Origin: an uncultured Clostridia bacterium
Lineage (GTDB): Bacteria; Bacillota; Clostridia; Oscillospirales; Acutalibacteraceae
Assembly: GCA_947627725.1 (NCBI GenBank)
Contig: CANQXE010000001.1
Location: 1-64,000, forward strand
Direction of reading: 5' to 3'
Length of the DNA: 64,000 nt
Positions 1-8,810 of this stretch are shown here, piece by piece. Positions within the stretch are counted from its first letter, which is position 1, and each line of letters starts with the position of its first letter. The translations under genes were made by a program, and so were the position numbers. Under the pieces are notes generated by a model. It was not told the origin of the DNA. It worked only from the letters and a program-made list of their open reading frames with translations, and ran no database searches.

Positions 1-83
<83 letters not shown>

Positions 84-134
84 CCTTTCTGCTCCTTTGT
101 CAAGTGTTTTTGAATGTTTTGATAGTAATTTTTT

Positions 135-1136
135 TCACCAAATTCTTTTTTTAACCATTATCTTAATTTTAGCTAAAGCTTTAATTACTATTTTAAAAGT
201 ATTTGGCATTAACCATAATAACATAACTTTAGCTTTATCTAATTTAGTGAATAAATTTGATTTAATTATTATTTTTTTATTGGACAAAACTGATATTCTA
301 AGAGTTCTGTATTCATTGTTAAATGCATTGTTTCTAATACATCCACTAAGAACGACAAACGCCGAAACAATGTAACCCTTTAATGCATAAGGTAATATTT
401 TCTCGTTATCACGTTCGCCTTCAAGAATAATCTTCTTTGCACGAATAATATCAAATGCTCCATAGCCAAAAGTATTATTCGTAATTGAATTTTCTCTAAT
501 AACATAATGATATTTCGGAATGTCACAAAAAACTGTTTTATAAATATCCTTATAAACTCTATAATTATGCATTATATCTTCAGAACAACCATCTTTTTTA
601 TTATAATAATGTGTTTTAATTATCTTACTTTTGTAAAGCTTGTTCCAAGCTACTCCACTGATATGACCACCTATCGTCAAATCAATCATTCTTTCTTCAT
701 AATTAAATATTTTTATACTTGTATCATTACTTGCTGATTTTTCTTCATTAGTATTTTCATAATTAAAATAAAAACCGCATCGTGAAACATCTGTATCATA
801 CTTAAGTATTAAATTTAAAAGGAAATCAACCATGTCTAATTCAAGAAAATCATCACTATCTGCAAACATAACATAGTCTCCGGTACACATTTCAATACCG
901 CTATTTCTTGCATTAGCAAGTCCGTCATTAACCTTATGTATAACCTTAATTCTATCATCTTTTTCTGCCCACTCATCGCACATTTTTGGACAATTATCAG
1001 GCGAACCGTCATCTACAAGTATAATTTCAAGATTTTTATATGTTTGATTTACAATGCTTTTTAAGCACTTATCAAGATATTTTTCAGTTTTATATACTGG
1101 CACTATTATAGAAATTAATGGTTGCTTATCTATCAA
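135..1136 (-). CDS. GT2 family glycosyltransferase
   Basis: Family 2 (GT-A fold) glycosyltransferase that would transfer a nucleotide-activated sugar onto the growing exopolysaccharide repeat unit on the cytoplasmic membrane face. The N-terminus has the family start ISIIVPVYK, the nucleotide-binding LVDDGSPDNCP and the metal-binding DSDD (about residue 93), with a basic C-terminal tail. The start is TTG at 1136 with AAGGA 11 nt upstream; no better ATG fits the conserved N-terminus. The length of 333 aa is normal. It lies 27 nt downstream of another GT2 in the leftward operon. The acceptor cannot be told from sequence. Confidence 0.9.
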   Translation of the reverse strand: MIDKQPLISIIVPVYKTEKYLDKCLKSIVNQTYKNLEIILVDDGSPDNCPKMCDEWAEKDDRIKVIHKVNDGLANARNSGIEMCTGDYVMFADSDDFLELDMVDFLLNLILKYDTDVSRCGFYFNYENTNEEKSASNDTSIKIFNYEERMIDLTIGGHISGVAWNKLYKSKIIKTHYYNKKDGCSEDIMHNYRVYKDIYKTVFCDIPKYHYVIRENSITNNTFGYGAFDIIRAKKIILEGERDNEKILPYALKGYIVSAFVVLSGCIRNNAFNNEYRTLRISVLSNKKIIIKSNLFTKLDKAKVMLLWLMPNTFKIVIKALAKIKIMVKKRIW

Positions 1137-1163
1137 AATTTTTTATCCTTCTTTCTTAATTTA

Positions 1164-2186
1164 TCAAGAATTTTTAATATGCATTTCTAAAATCTTTATA
1201 TATAGTTTGAGCAAAAATCTGCTTCGTTTTTTTATAAAGCTAACAAGAAATTTTGCTTGAATCGGGAAACGTATCATTTCCACTTTCTTCGCACTATATA
1301 AAACTTCCTGATTATTTAAAATTTCATTAAGTACTGTATTTCTTTCCCGTATGCTTTTGGGATTATTTACATAAGCCTCATTGCGGACAACAAAACTAAC
1401 TAGATATAAAAGATAATAAGGAAGCTGAGATGATAAATCCACACCTAATTCATCACTTTTGTCAGCAAGAGTTTGATAGGGTAAAAAGTAAATATCAGGT
1501 AATTTCGAATCATATGCATTTGTCATAGATGACGGATTATTGCGATAATGATATAAGGGTTTATCAATAAAAGCAATACTGTTACATTCCATCAAACAGG
1601 GATAAGTAAAAGCAATATCCTCACCCATGCGTATTCTGTCATCGGTATCCATTAAATGTTTTTCAAGAAGCTCACGCTTAAATACCTTTGTCCAACAGCA
1701 CGGATAAATACCGAACTGATAATACTCACCTGCAAAAAGCATTGTTGGGAAAATTTCCTTCTCAATTTCATTTCGGGTGTAGTATTCTTTATTTAACAAA
1801 TAATTACTTTTCAATTCTTTATCGGGAAAAGAAAAATAAAACTGGGTTATTACACAGTCGCAACTGTATTTCTTAATTGCATCTGCAATATGCTCATACA
1901 TATCGGGCTCAATCCAGTCATCGCCGTCTACAAAACATACATACTCTCCTGTTGACTCTTTTAAACCAGCTTTACGGGCAGAAATAAGACCGCCGTTTTC
2001 TTTATGGATAACCTTGATTCTGTTATCCTTTTTTGCATATTCATCGCAAATCGCGGGACAATTATCGGGTGAACCGTCATCAACAAGAATAATTTCAATA
2101 TCTTTATATGATTGAGATATTATGCTGTCTACACACTTTTTTATATACTTTTCAACCTTATAAATCGGTACAATAATACTAATCAT
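1164..2186 (-). CDS. GT2 family glycosyltransferase
   Basis: Glycosyltransferase family 2 protein of 340 aa with ISIIVPIYK at the N-terminus, LVDDGSPDNCP near residue 36, the HKENGGLISAR motif and a DGDD metal-binding motif near residue 89. ATG at 2186 is preceded by AGAGGT. The N-terminal 110 residues resemble the other GT2 enzymes of this operon while the C-terminal acceptor half differs, as expected for enzymes making different linkages. It lies 9 nt downstream of the EpsG-like polymerase. Sugar donor and acceptor are unknown. Confidence 0.9.
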   Translation of the reverse strand: MISIIVPIYKVEKYIKKCVDSIISQSYKDIEIILVDDGSPDNCPAICDEYAKKDNRIKVIHKENGGLISARKAGLKESTGEYVCFVDGDDWIEPDMYEHIADAIKKYSCDCVITQFYFSFPDKELKSNYLLNKEYYTRNEIEKEIFPTMLFAGEYYQFGIYPCCWTKVFKRELLEKHLMDTDDRIRMGEDIAFTYPCLMECNSIAFIDKPLYHYRNNPSSMTNAYDSKLPDIYFLPYQTLADKSDELGVDLSSQLPYYLLYLVSFVVRNEAYVNNPKSIRERNTVLNEILNNQEVLYSAKKVEMIRFPIQAKFLVSFIKKRSRFLLKLYIKILEMHIKNS

Positions 2187-2195
2187 AATTTACCT

Positions 2196-3398
2196 CTAAA
2201 ACATAATCCAATGCAGCGAACTGCCTGCACACAAATACCAAAAATGAACTGCCGTATAAGCAGTATACAATATATACACAACTGATCTTGTTTTAATTCG
2301 AATTGACTGATTAAGAGGTGTATAATAAGTAAGCTTCACAATTCCCTCTTTTTTTATCTGATCACCTTGAATTTGCATACCGATCATAAACAGCAGTGTT
2401 CCAATTATTGGCAATATCCATCTTGTAAGCCTGAAAAAAAGAAGGATATTTGATATAGCGCTTCCAATCATAAAATAAATATTAATTGATGAAAATTTAA
2501 ATAGTCTTTTCAATTGGGGAGTATAATCTCCATGAAGAAAATAATATGAGACATAAATTAAAAAAAAGGTTACAATTAACAAAGCTGAAAAATTCACTAA
2601 ACCCATTGTTCCCGCTACAAATATGGTTGCCGACATATGGCTCTCAGCCTCACCTGCTACTGATTGAATAAAACTACTATTGGTTCTTTCAGACAAAGAT
2701 TTAAGAATAGCGCCTCCGCCTACAATGCCGAACAATAAAAGGAAATTAAAAAATTTGCCGCTTGTATTTAAAGTGATTTCTGTTATAATTGCCAGTACCA
2801 CAGGGATAAATCCTGTTGGATGCATAAAACAGACAAGTAAATAGCCAACATAGCATAATATTATATTTTTCCTTTCAACTAAATGATAATACGCACAGGC
2901 ACAGGCAACTGTAAATGCCAAACCGTTTCTGATACCGCTTGCCACATCATAATACCAGTAAGTGGATATAAAAAACATTATTCCCAAAAACGTATTAAGC
3001 TTGTCCACATTAAAATGTCTTGAAGCTTTATAAATAACCAAAAACATTAAACCGTAAACAATAAAAATTGTTACAGTTTGCAACCAATCATTATTTGGAA
3101 ACCTGCTTATGAAATAAAAATAATAGGCACATACCCTATAAGTATTAAACTCATATACATCATCATTAATTGCTCTTTCAAGCTCTCTAAATCCGTCAGA
3201 TCTCATATAATTTATCTCATGATAATATCTCATTAGATCGTCAGCATCATTAGGCGTCATATTATATGCAAGCACAGCAAATAAAACAGTTATAACAATA
3301 AGCGGAAACCAAGAAAACCTTTGAGGAGTAATCCAATATAAAACGATAAAAATAATGACAATAGCAATAAACACTTCAATTGCTGTTAATCCAAACAT
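2196..3398 (-). CDS. EpsG-like exopolysaccharide polymerase
   Basis: Polytopic membrane protein of 400 aa with about ten hydrophobic segments, resembling the EpsG/Wzy-like family that polymerises exopolysaccharide repeat units outside the membrane. A long soluble loop near residues 50-90 contains NDADDLMRYYHEI, and an SGIRNGLAF motif follows near residue 160; both are typical of EpsG proteins. The start ATG has a full AAGGAGG 5 nt upstream. It is the only polymerase candidate in the cluster; no flippase (Wzx/MATE) is visible, so that must lie outside the window or elsewhere. Family call fairly sure, substrate unknown. Confidence 0.8.
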   Translation of the reverse strand: MFGLTAIEVFIAIVIIFIVLYWITPQRFSWFPLIVITVLFAVLAYNMTPNDADDLMRYYHEINYMRSDGFRELERAINDDVYEFNTYRVCAYYFYFISRFPNNDWLQTVTIFIVYGLMFLVIYKASRHFNVDKLNTFLGIMFFISTYWYYDVASGIRNGLAFTVACACAYYHLVERKNIILCYVGYLLVCFMHPTGFIPVVLAIITEITLNTSGKFFNFLLLFGIVGGGAILKSLSERTNSSFIQSVAGEAESHMSATIFVAGTMGLVNFSALLIVTFFLIYVSYYFLHGDYTPQLKRLFKFSSINIYFMIGSAISNILLFFRLTRWILPIIGTLLFMIGMQIQGDQIKKEGIVKLTYYTPLNQSIRIKTRSVVYILYTAYTAVHFWYLCAGSSLHWIMF

Positions 3399-3444
3399 AT
3401 ATTGAACCTCCTTAAAACATAAGATAGATAAATATTTTTATATT

Positions 3445-4492
3445 TTAATTGTTTTTATACTTTTTTCCAATCAAAACACATAAGGGTGTTTTGATAAAAA
3501 TTATATTAACAATCGTCATAATCAAAGAAATTAAAACAGCAGTTACAAGACAAAATGAAATATAAATATACATATGAGGAATATTATTCAATTTGCAATA
3601 AATTGGATTAAGAAAATGGAATAAAAATGTTAAAACAATAATGTGTAATCCATAATAAATAAGACTATTTTTACCCATGTAATTAATCGGCGAAATCCTA
3701 CCAATCTTTTTGCAAACCGCAAGTACCGATAATATTGCAAACAAAGCACTGATATAAAACAGAAATACGTTTCCAAAATATCCTTTACACATATTAACAA
3801 ATTTTAAATCTTTATTTAAATAAAGATTTAAATAGTTAGCGGTAAAAGAGATTATTAAAAATAACGGGAGAAATTTAATTTTTAGTATATTATCATAAAA
3901 ATTTAATTTTCTTAATAAAAACCCAAATAAAAAAAGCGGGATTGTAAATAAAACTTCATCAATGCACCAATATAACAATTTATCAATGAATAGCTCATAT
4001 AAATATGACGCTACTATAAATACGGCAATAAAAACAAAAATAATTTTTTCTTTTTTTATTTTACAAATGAAATATGAAATTATTTGAACAAAAAATAATG
4101 TAGCCAGAAACCACAAATTATTAAAATGCTGTTGTAAAAGATTACCCTTGATATCCCCTATAATACTAATATTATCTTGAGAATGTAAAATATAAAATCT
4201 AACAGCGTCGGATGATGTTAAAATAATTGCAAATGTTAAATATGGCAACAAAATTGTTTTTGCAATTTTAAGAAGAAATTTCCAAAAATTTTTATACTTA
4301 TCAACTGAAAACAAAAATCCTGAAACAAAGAAAAAGAGCGGTACATGGAAACTATAGATTATAGGAAGGAGTTGATATACCCCCCCGATCTGAGGAGTAC
4401 CATTCCATACAGTGTCCAAAAATTATTAAGAAAATTGCAAATCCCTTCGCTAAATCCAACCATTCAATTCTATCAGTTCTTAATTTCTGCAT
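3445..4492 (-). pseudogene. Acyltransferase family 3 protein, out of frame at a G7 tract (phase OFF)
   Basis: Membrane acyltransferase (Acyl_transf_3/OafA-like) expected to add acetyl or similar groups to polysaccharide sugars. The true start is ATG at 4492 with AGGTGA 5 nt upstream, giving MQKLRTDRIEWLDLAKG, the family's N-terminal signature. This frame runs to a seven-G tract at 4380-4386 and stops about ten codons later. The rest of the protein (IIYSFHVPLFFFVSG and about nine membrane segments) is in another frame. The span of 1048 nt is one base over a multiple of three; six or nine Gs would restore a roughly 350-aa protein. A start called at TTG 4419 would be an artefact. Paralog of the intact gene at 7719-8795. 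Confidence 0.85.
4380..4386. repeat. Poly-G/C tract, 7 bases, at the frameshift
   Basis: Seven Cs on the plus strand, seven Gs in the coding strand of the acyltransferase, near codon 36. With seven bases the upstream and downstream parts of the gene are in different frames; with six or nine they join. It is a short tract for slippage but sits exactly where the frame changes. Confidence 0.9.
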
Positions 4493-4511
4493 AACTTTCA
4501 CCTGTTAAAAA

Positions 4512-5627
4512 TCAAGAATAAATCTTTTCTAATTCCTTAGCAATATTGTGTATATCAAACTGATCAATCAGCTTTGAATTATCAATACTTTCTCTATCAA
4601 ACTTAAGTTGGTTGTCAATTGCATTGCACCAACAACTTACTGAGTCATTAAGCGAACAAAAGCATAAATTATCATTAAGCTTTACAACCTTATTAATGGA
4701 ATCTGAAATAACACATGGAAGCTTTGAAGCCTGCGCCTCAATAAGCGTTAACGGAAAGCCCTCATGAATTGAGGGGAAGACAAAACAATCCATAGCAAGC
4801 ATTAGTTCTGGAATATCATCTCTGAAGCCTAAAAATTTAACCTTATCCTCAATTCCTAAATTTTTTACTTTTAATTCAATTTTACTTCTGTCCGGTCCGT
4901 CGCTCACTAATAAAAGAATAGAATTAGGATTATTTTTTTGAAATTCGTAAAATATATCAATTAAAAAATCATGGTTTTTCACATAATACATTTGACCGAT
5001 ATGACCGATTACTGTTTGATCTTTAACTCCGAGTTCTTTTCTTTTTCTATTTCTAACATTTATATCATAAGTATATAAGCTTGTATCAATGCCGTTATTA
5101 AGAACAATTCCTTTTTTATTGAAAGCTTTTTTCCCGGCAAGATAAATACCTGCCTCTTTACTGCAGCCTATAATATCTGTTGAAAAAAGCACTATTATTT
5201 TTCTCATTACGGCTCTGAAAACATTGGCAAAAAATAGATTCAATTTTGATTTACTAAATATAAGAGGCTGTGTAAAATGAGAATGCGATATTCTCTTTTT
5301 TATTTTTGCTTTATAGGCAGCCATCATAACTATTCCGCTATAAAACGGTAAGTGACAATGTACAATATCAAAATGTTCATTTTTAAATAAATTCAAGTAA
5401 AACTTATAACTTTTTATATAACTTAATTTATCATCAGGCTGATGAATAATTCTTACTCCTGTCTCTTCAATTACCGGTTCCATCGGTCCTTTAGCACTTT
5501 CCCTGACACAATAAACACATTCAAATTTATCTTTGTCAAGATTCTGCTGAAGTCTTACCGCCACCAAATCAGATCCGCCGTACTGAAGAGGAGCATTAAC
5601 TATTAAAACCTTTTTCTTTTCATTCAT
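4512..5627 (-). CDS. GT4 family glycosyltransferase
   Basis: GT-B fold glycosyltransferase of 371 aa. The N-terminal Rossmann domain contains YGGSDLVAVRL and HCHLPFYSG. The C-terminal donor-binding domain has IGHIGQMYYVKNHDFLI and the E-x7-E type motif in FPSIHEGFPLTLIEAQ (about residues 285-300). It resembles EpsF-like transferases of exopolysaccharide clusters. It starts 5 nt after the stop of the preceding GT2 gene with only a weak ribosome site, so translation is probably coupled. Sugar specificity cannot be read from sequence. Confidence 0.9.
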   Translation of the reverse strand: MNEKKKVLIVNAPLQYGGSDLVAVRLQQNLDKDKFECVYCVRESAKGPMEPVIEETGVRIIHQPDDKLSYIKSYKFYLNLFKNEHFDIVHCHLPFYSGIVMMAAYKAKIKKRISHSHFTQPLIFSKSKLNLFFANVFRAVMRKIIVLFSTDIIGCSKEAGIYLAGKKAFNKKGIVLNNGIDTSLYTYDINVRNRKRKELGVKDQTVIGHIGQMYYVKNHDFLIDIFYEFQKNNPNSILLLVSDGPDRSKIELKVKNLGIEDKVKFLGFRDDIPELMLAMDCFVFPSIHEGFPLTLIEAQASKLPCVISDSINKVVKLNDNLCFCSLNDSVSCWCNAIDNQLKFDRESIDNSKLIDQFDIHNIAKELEKIYS

Positions 5628-5632
5628 ATAAC

Positions 5633-6625
5633 TTATTCTTTCATATTAATATACAAATTTCCCAACACGTATAAAGCGGAACTCCACTTATGCTTAATAC
5701 ACAGCCTCATTATAAAGTGTATCAAATCATAGTATCCGTATCCGCCTTTGTATTCGGAATAAAATTTATCACATAGCGTAGCGATTTCATTTATAACAGC
5801 TTTTCTACCTTGATTATTATATTTAATTTCCTCCATAACGCAAGTACCGAAGCTGTCTACATGCAATTTATCCCAAATTAAAAGTAATTCGTCTTTTTCT
5901 TCTTTAGTGAACTTTGAATTTATTATATCATTATAAACAGAATTAAATACCGCCGGATAAATATTAATTAAATTCTTTTTACGTCCTCTTGATAGTGAGT
6001 CAAGATTTCGTTGATCATAAATGTATATAGCTGTATTTATAACTGAAGCTTTTTCACATAATAAAAGATATTTCACACTGAAAGCAAAATCTTCAGCGGG
6101 AACGAATTTTTCACCAAACCTCATATTATATTTTTCTATTAATTCCCTGTCAAATATTTTTGACCAAGCAGTATTAACAGTTCTGGAGGAAATCAAATAT
6201 TTAGTTTTTTCAAACATTGAATAATTATTATCTAAATTTTTTATTTCTCTTTTTTTGTCACCGCTTATTTTTCTGTATATGCAGGTAAATACAATCAGAC
6301 TGTTTTTTTGCGTATATTTTTCAACCTCATTAAAAAAATTATCTGTTATATAATCATCACTGTCAATAAACAGAATATAATCACCTTTTGCTATATCAAG
6401 ACCTGCATTTCTCGCCGAAGATAATCCCCCGTTTTCTTTATGAATAACTTTTATTCTGCCGTCTTTTTTTGCCCAATTATCACATATTTCGGGACAATTA
6501 TCAGGAGATCCGTCATCCACAAGTATCAATTCAAAATCGTTATATTTCTGACTGATTATGCTATTGATACATCTGTCAAGATACTTTTCGACATTATAGA
6601 CCGGCACTATAACTGAATATTTCAT
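5633..6625 (-). CDS. GT2 family glycosyltransferase (tandem paralog A)
   Basis: Family 2 glycosyltransferase, 330 aa, with YSVIVPVYNVEKYL, LVDDGSPDNCP, HKENGGLSSARNAG and DSDDYI motifs. The C-terminal half (from about residue 135) is closely similar to that of the neighbour at 6712-7701, sharing SMFEKTKYLISSRT and HVDSFGTCVMEEIK. The two therefore arose by tandem duplication, or one C-terminal half was copied by recombination. The start has AGGTGTTG upstream. Unlike its sister it lacks a long G tract at the NGG motif (five Gs only). Confidence 0.9.
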   Translation of the reverse strand: MKYSVIVPVYNVEKYLDRCINSIISQKYNDFELILVDDGSPDNCPEICDNWAKKDGRIKVIHKENGGLSSARNAGLDIAKGDYILFIDSDDYITDNFFNEVEKYTQKNSLIVFTCIYRKISGDKKREIKNLDNNYSMFEKTKYLISSRTVNTAWSKIFDRELIEKYNMRFGEKFVPAEDFAFSVKYLLLCEKASVINTAIYIYDQRNLDSLSRGRKKNLINIYPAVFNSVYNDIINSKFTKEEKDELLLIWDKLHVDSFGTCVMEEIKYNNQGRKAVINEIATLCDKFYSEYKGGYGYYDLIHFIMRLCIKHKWSSALYVLGNLYINMKE

Positions 6626-6711
6626 ATCAACACCTACTTTGCCTTATTGAATTTATTAAATCAAAGGCGAAATATTGTAAGCGCAGTATTAAACAAATAT
6701 CAGTTGAATGT

Positions 6712-7701
6712 CTATCCCTTAAGTTTAATATATAACTTCCCCAACAAATACAATGCTTTGCTCCATTTATATTTTATACACAGTCTCATTATATAATGGA
6801 TTATATCACTATATCCGTATCCGCCCTTGTATTCGGAGTAAAATTTATCACAGATTACAGTTATCTCATTTAATTTCTCATGTTTAGTTAAACTGCTATC
6901 CTTTATTTCCTCCATAACACAAGTGCCAAAGCTGTCAACATGAAGCTTATCCCAAATCAAAAGGAGATTATCCTTTTCTTCTTCCGTGTATTTTGACTTG
7001 ATTATATCATTATACACTTCATTAAAAACAATAGGATAAATATCAATTAAATTCTTTTTTCTGCTTCTGGTCAGAGAATCGGAATTTGTCTGATCATTTA
7101 CGTATAATGATGTATTAAAAACCAAAACACTTTCACAAAGCAAAAGATACTTAACACAGAAAACAAAATCTTCTGCAACCGGAATTTTTTCATTGAACCT
7201 GATTTTGTATTTTTCAATTATATCTCTGTCAAATATTTTTGAATAGACACAGTTAATGGTTCTGGAGGATATTAGATATTTTGTTTTTTCAAACATAGAA
7301 AAACTATTGTCTAAATCCTTAATTTCTCTCTTTTTAGTTCCGTTTATCTTTTTCTGCATAACGGTAAATATAGTTAAACTGTTTTTTATTGAATGTTTAC
7401 TTATCTCTTCAAAAAAGTTTTCTTCAACATAATCATCACTGTCGACAAACAGAACAAAGTCACCGCGGGCTATATCAAGCCCTGCGTTTCTCGCTGATGA
7501 GGCCCCCCCAGATTTATCTACAACTTTGATTCTTTCGTTTGAATCTCTATATTCGCAGCAGATTTTAAAACTGCTGTCACGAGAACCATCGTTGACTAAA
7601 ATTATTTCATAATCCTCAAAGCCCTGAACCAGAATGCTGTCAATACATCTGTTCAAGGTTTTTTCGGAATTATAAATTGGTATTATAATTGAATATTTCA
7701 T
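6712..7701 (-). CDS. GT2 family glycosyltransferase (tandem paralog B, with G7 tract)
   Basis: Family 2 glycosyltransferase, 329 aa, with YSIIIPIYNSEKTL, LVNDGSRDSS and DSDDYV motifs. It is the sister of the gene at 5633-6625; the C-terminal half is nearly the same while the N-terminal half has diverged. The usual KENGGLSSAR motif reads DKSGGASSAR, one residue shorter, and the two glycines are encoded by a run of seven Gs (7503-7509). In this sequence the frame is intact. ATG is preceded by AGGAGC. Loss or gain of one G would stop the protein at about residue 80. Confidence 0.9.
   Translation of the reverse strand: MKYSIIIPIYNSEKTLNRCIDSILVQGFEDYEIILVNDGSRDSSFKICCEYRDSNERIKVVDKSGGASSARNAGLDIARGDFVLFVDSDDYVEENFFEEISKHSIKNSLTIFTVMQKKINGTKKREIKDLDNSFSMFEKTKYLISSRTINCVYSKIFDRDIIEKYKIRFNEKIPVAEDFVFCVKYLLLCESVLVFNTSLYVNDQTNSDSLTRSRKKNLIDIYPIVFNEVYNDIIKSKYTEEEKDNLLLIWDKLHVDSFGTCVMEEIKDSSLTKHEKLNEITVICDKFYSEYKGGYGYSDIIHYIMRLCIKYKWSKALYLLGKLYIKLKG
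7503..7509. repeat. Poly-G/C tract, 7 bases, in GT2 paralog B
   Basis: Seven Gs in the coding strand within the conserved glycine motif of the transferase. The reading frame is intact at this length. It is the weakest of the four tracts as a phase switch because glycine codons are expected at this site, but other GT2 genes here use interrupted runs. Confidence 0.85.
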
Positions 7702-7718
7702 AATAATGCTCCTATCAA

Positions 7719-8795
7719 TTATTTTGCCTTGTCAAATTTTCCTATAAGAAATTTAAAAGGTGAATTGATTATTATTTTATTAATAAATGAAAGTACAATA
7801 ATGGTAAAGATAATTGAAACAATCCATATCAAATAATTTGCGTATTCAGGCAAATTTAATTTTGGAATAAAACTTCTGTAAACAAAAAAGAAGATTTGAT
7901 GTATGCCTAAATAAATAATCGAATTTCTTCCTATGTATTTAATCGAGTTAAACTTGTTTTCAAAAACTTTTGAAAACATAATTGTGGCAAAAATTCCAAA
8001 AAAAGCGGAAAGATAAAACAATATGAAATTACAGTATTCGTTTTGCCAAATTCCAACATAATGCGGTTCAAAATATCTTATATTAAAATAGTCTGTAATT
8101 ATGTTAAATATTAGTAAAACAATAATTATAACAAGTGATAAGAAGTTAAAGGATAATCGTTCTTGGTAAAATTTTATCTTTTTTAACAAATACCCTAAAG
8201 CAAAAAACGGAAAAGCTATTAAAACCAAATTCAAATTATATGGTAAATTAGTACCTATAAATTTTTTGTACACTATACCAAATGTAAGTAAAACAACAGT
8301 TGCGCAGCAAATAAAAATATAATTTTTCCGAGAAACCTTACAAATAAGGAAAAAGAAAACTTCAACAAAAAACAAACAAGGCAAAAACCATATTGCATGC
8401 TCACGTGTATTGATAAAGTATAATTTAAATTCATTTAAAACAAAAGAAAGATTTAAACTTTTATTAAAGTATTCCATTCCAATTTCAAGAACTATGTATA
8501 CAATTGAAAAAAACACGTATGGTATAATAAGTGTTTTAAATTTTTTAATAATAAATTTACCTGTCGTTATATCCTTATCTGAAAAAACACAGCCTGACAA
8601 AAAGAAAAACAAAGGCATATGAAAACTGTAAATAAACTTTACAAGATATGAAGGCATTTTAGCATGACCAAGCATAACTAAAATCATACCTATACCCTTA
8701 GCTAAATCTATCCATTCAATCCTTTTTTGAGGTTTTAGTTTACTGTTATACCCCCCCCCCCGCGTATTTCGAAGGATTTTTATGTTGTTTACCAT
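7719..8795 (-). CDS. Acyltransferase family 3 membrane protein (phase ON, G11 tract)
   Basis: Intact 358-aa membrane acyltransferase with the family signature RIEWIDLAKGIGMILVMLGH near residue 25, IYSFHMPLFFFLSG, and about ten hydrophobic segments. It probably O-acylates the polysaccharide. ATG at 8795 has AGAGGT 7 nt upstream. Codons 12-15 (Arg-Gly-Gly-Gly) are written by eleven Gs at 8751-8761, before the conserved domain, so the tract lies in a dispensable leader where slippage would switch the whole protein on or off. It is in frame at eleven. Paralog of the out-of-frame gene at 3445-4492. Confidence 0.88.
   Translation of the reverse strand: MVNNIKILRNTRGGGYNSKLKPQKRIEWIDLAKGIGMILVMLGHAKMPSYLVKFIYSFHMPLFFFLSGCVFSDKDITTGKFIIKKFKTLIIPYVFFSIVYIVLEIGMEYFNKSLNLSFVLNEFKLYFINTREHAIWFLPCLFFVEVFFFLICKVSRKNYIFICCATVVLLTFGIVYKKFIGTNLPYNLNLVLIAFPFFALGYLLKKIKFYQERLSFNFLSLVIIIVLLIFNIITDYFNIRYFEPHYVGIWQNEYCNFILFYLSAFFGIFATIMFSKVFENKFNSIKYIGRNSIIYLGIHQIFFFVYRSFIPKLNLPEYANYLIWIVSIIFTIIVLSFINKIIINSPFKFLIGKFDKAK
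8751..8761. repeat. Poly-G/C tract, 11 bases, in acyltransferase leader
   Basis: Eleven consecutive Cs on the plus strand, eleven Gs in the coding strand, at codons 12-15 of the acyltransferase. This is the longest mononucleotide G/C run in the window, in an AT-rich genome where such runs are not expected. Eleven keeps the frame open; ten or twelve would not. Confidence 0.95.
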
Positions 8796-8810
8796 TTTAT
8801 TTACCTCTGT

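Noticed and set aside
3445-4419. Separate acyltransferase starting at TTG 4419
   Set aside because: No ribosome site there, and the conserved N-terminus is encoded upstream in another frame, so this start is an artefact of the G-tract frameshift.
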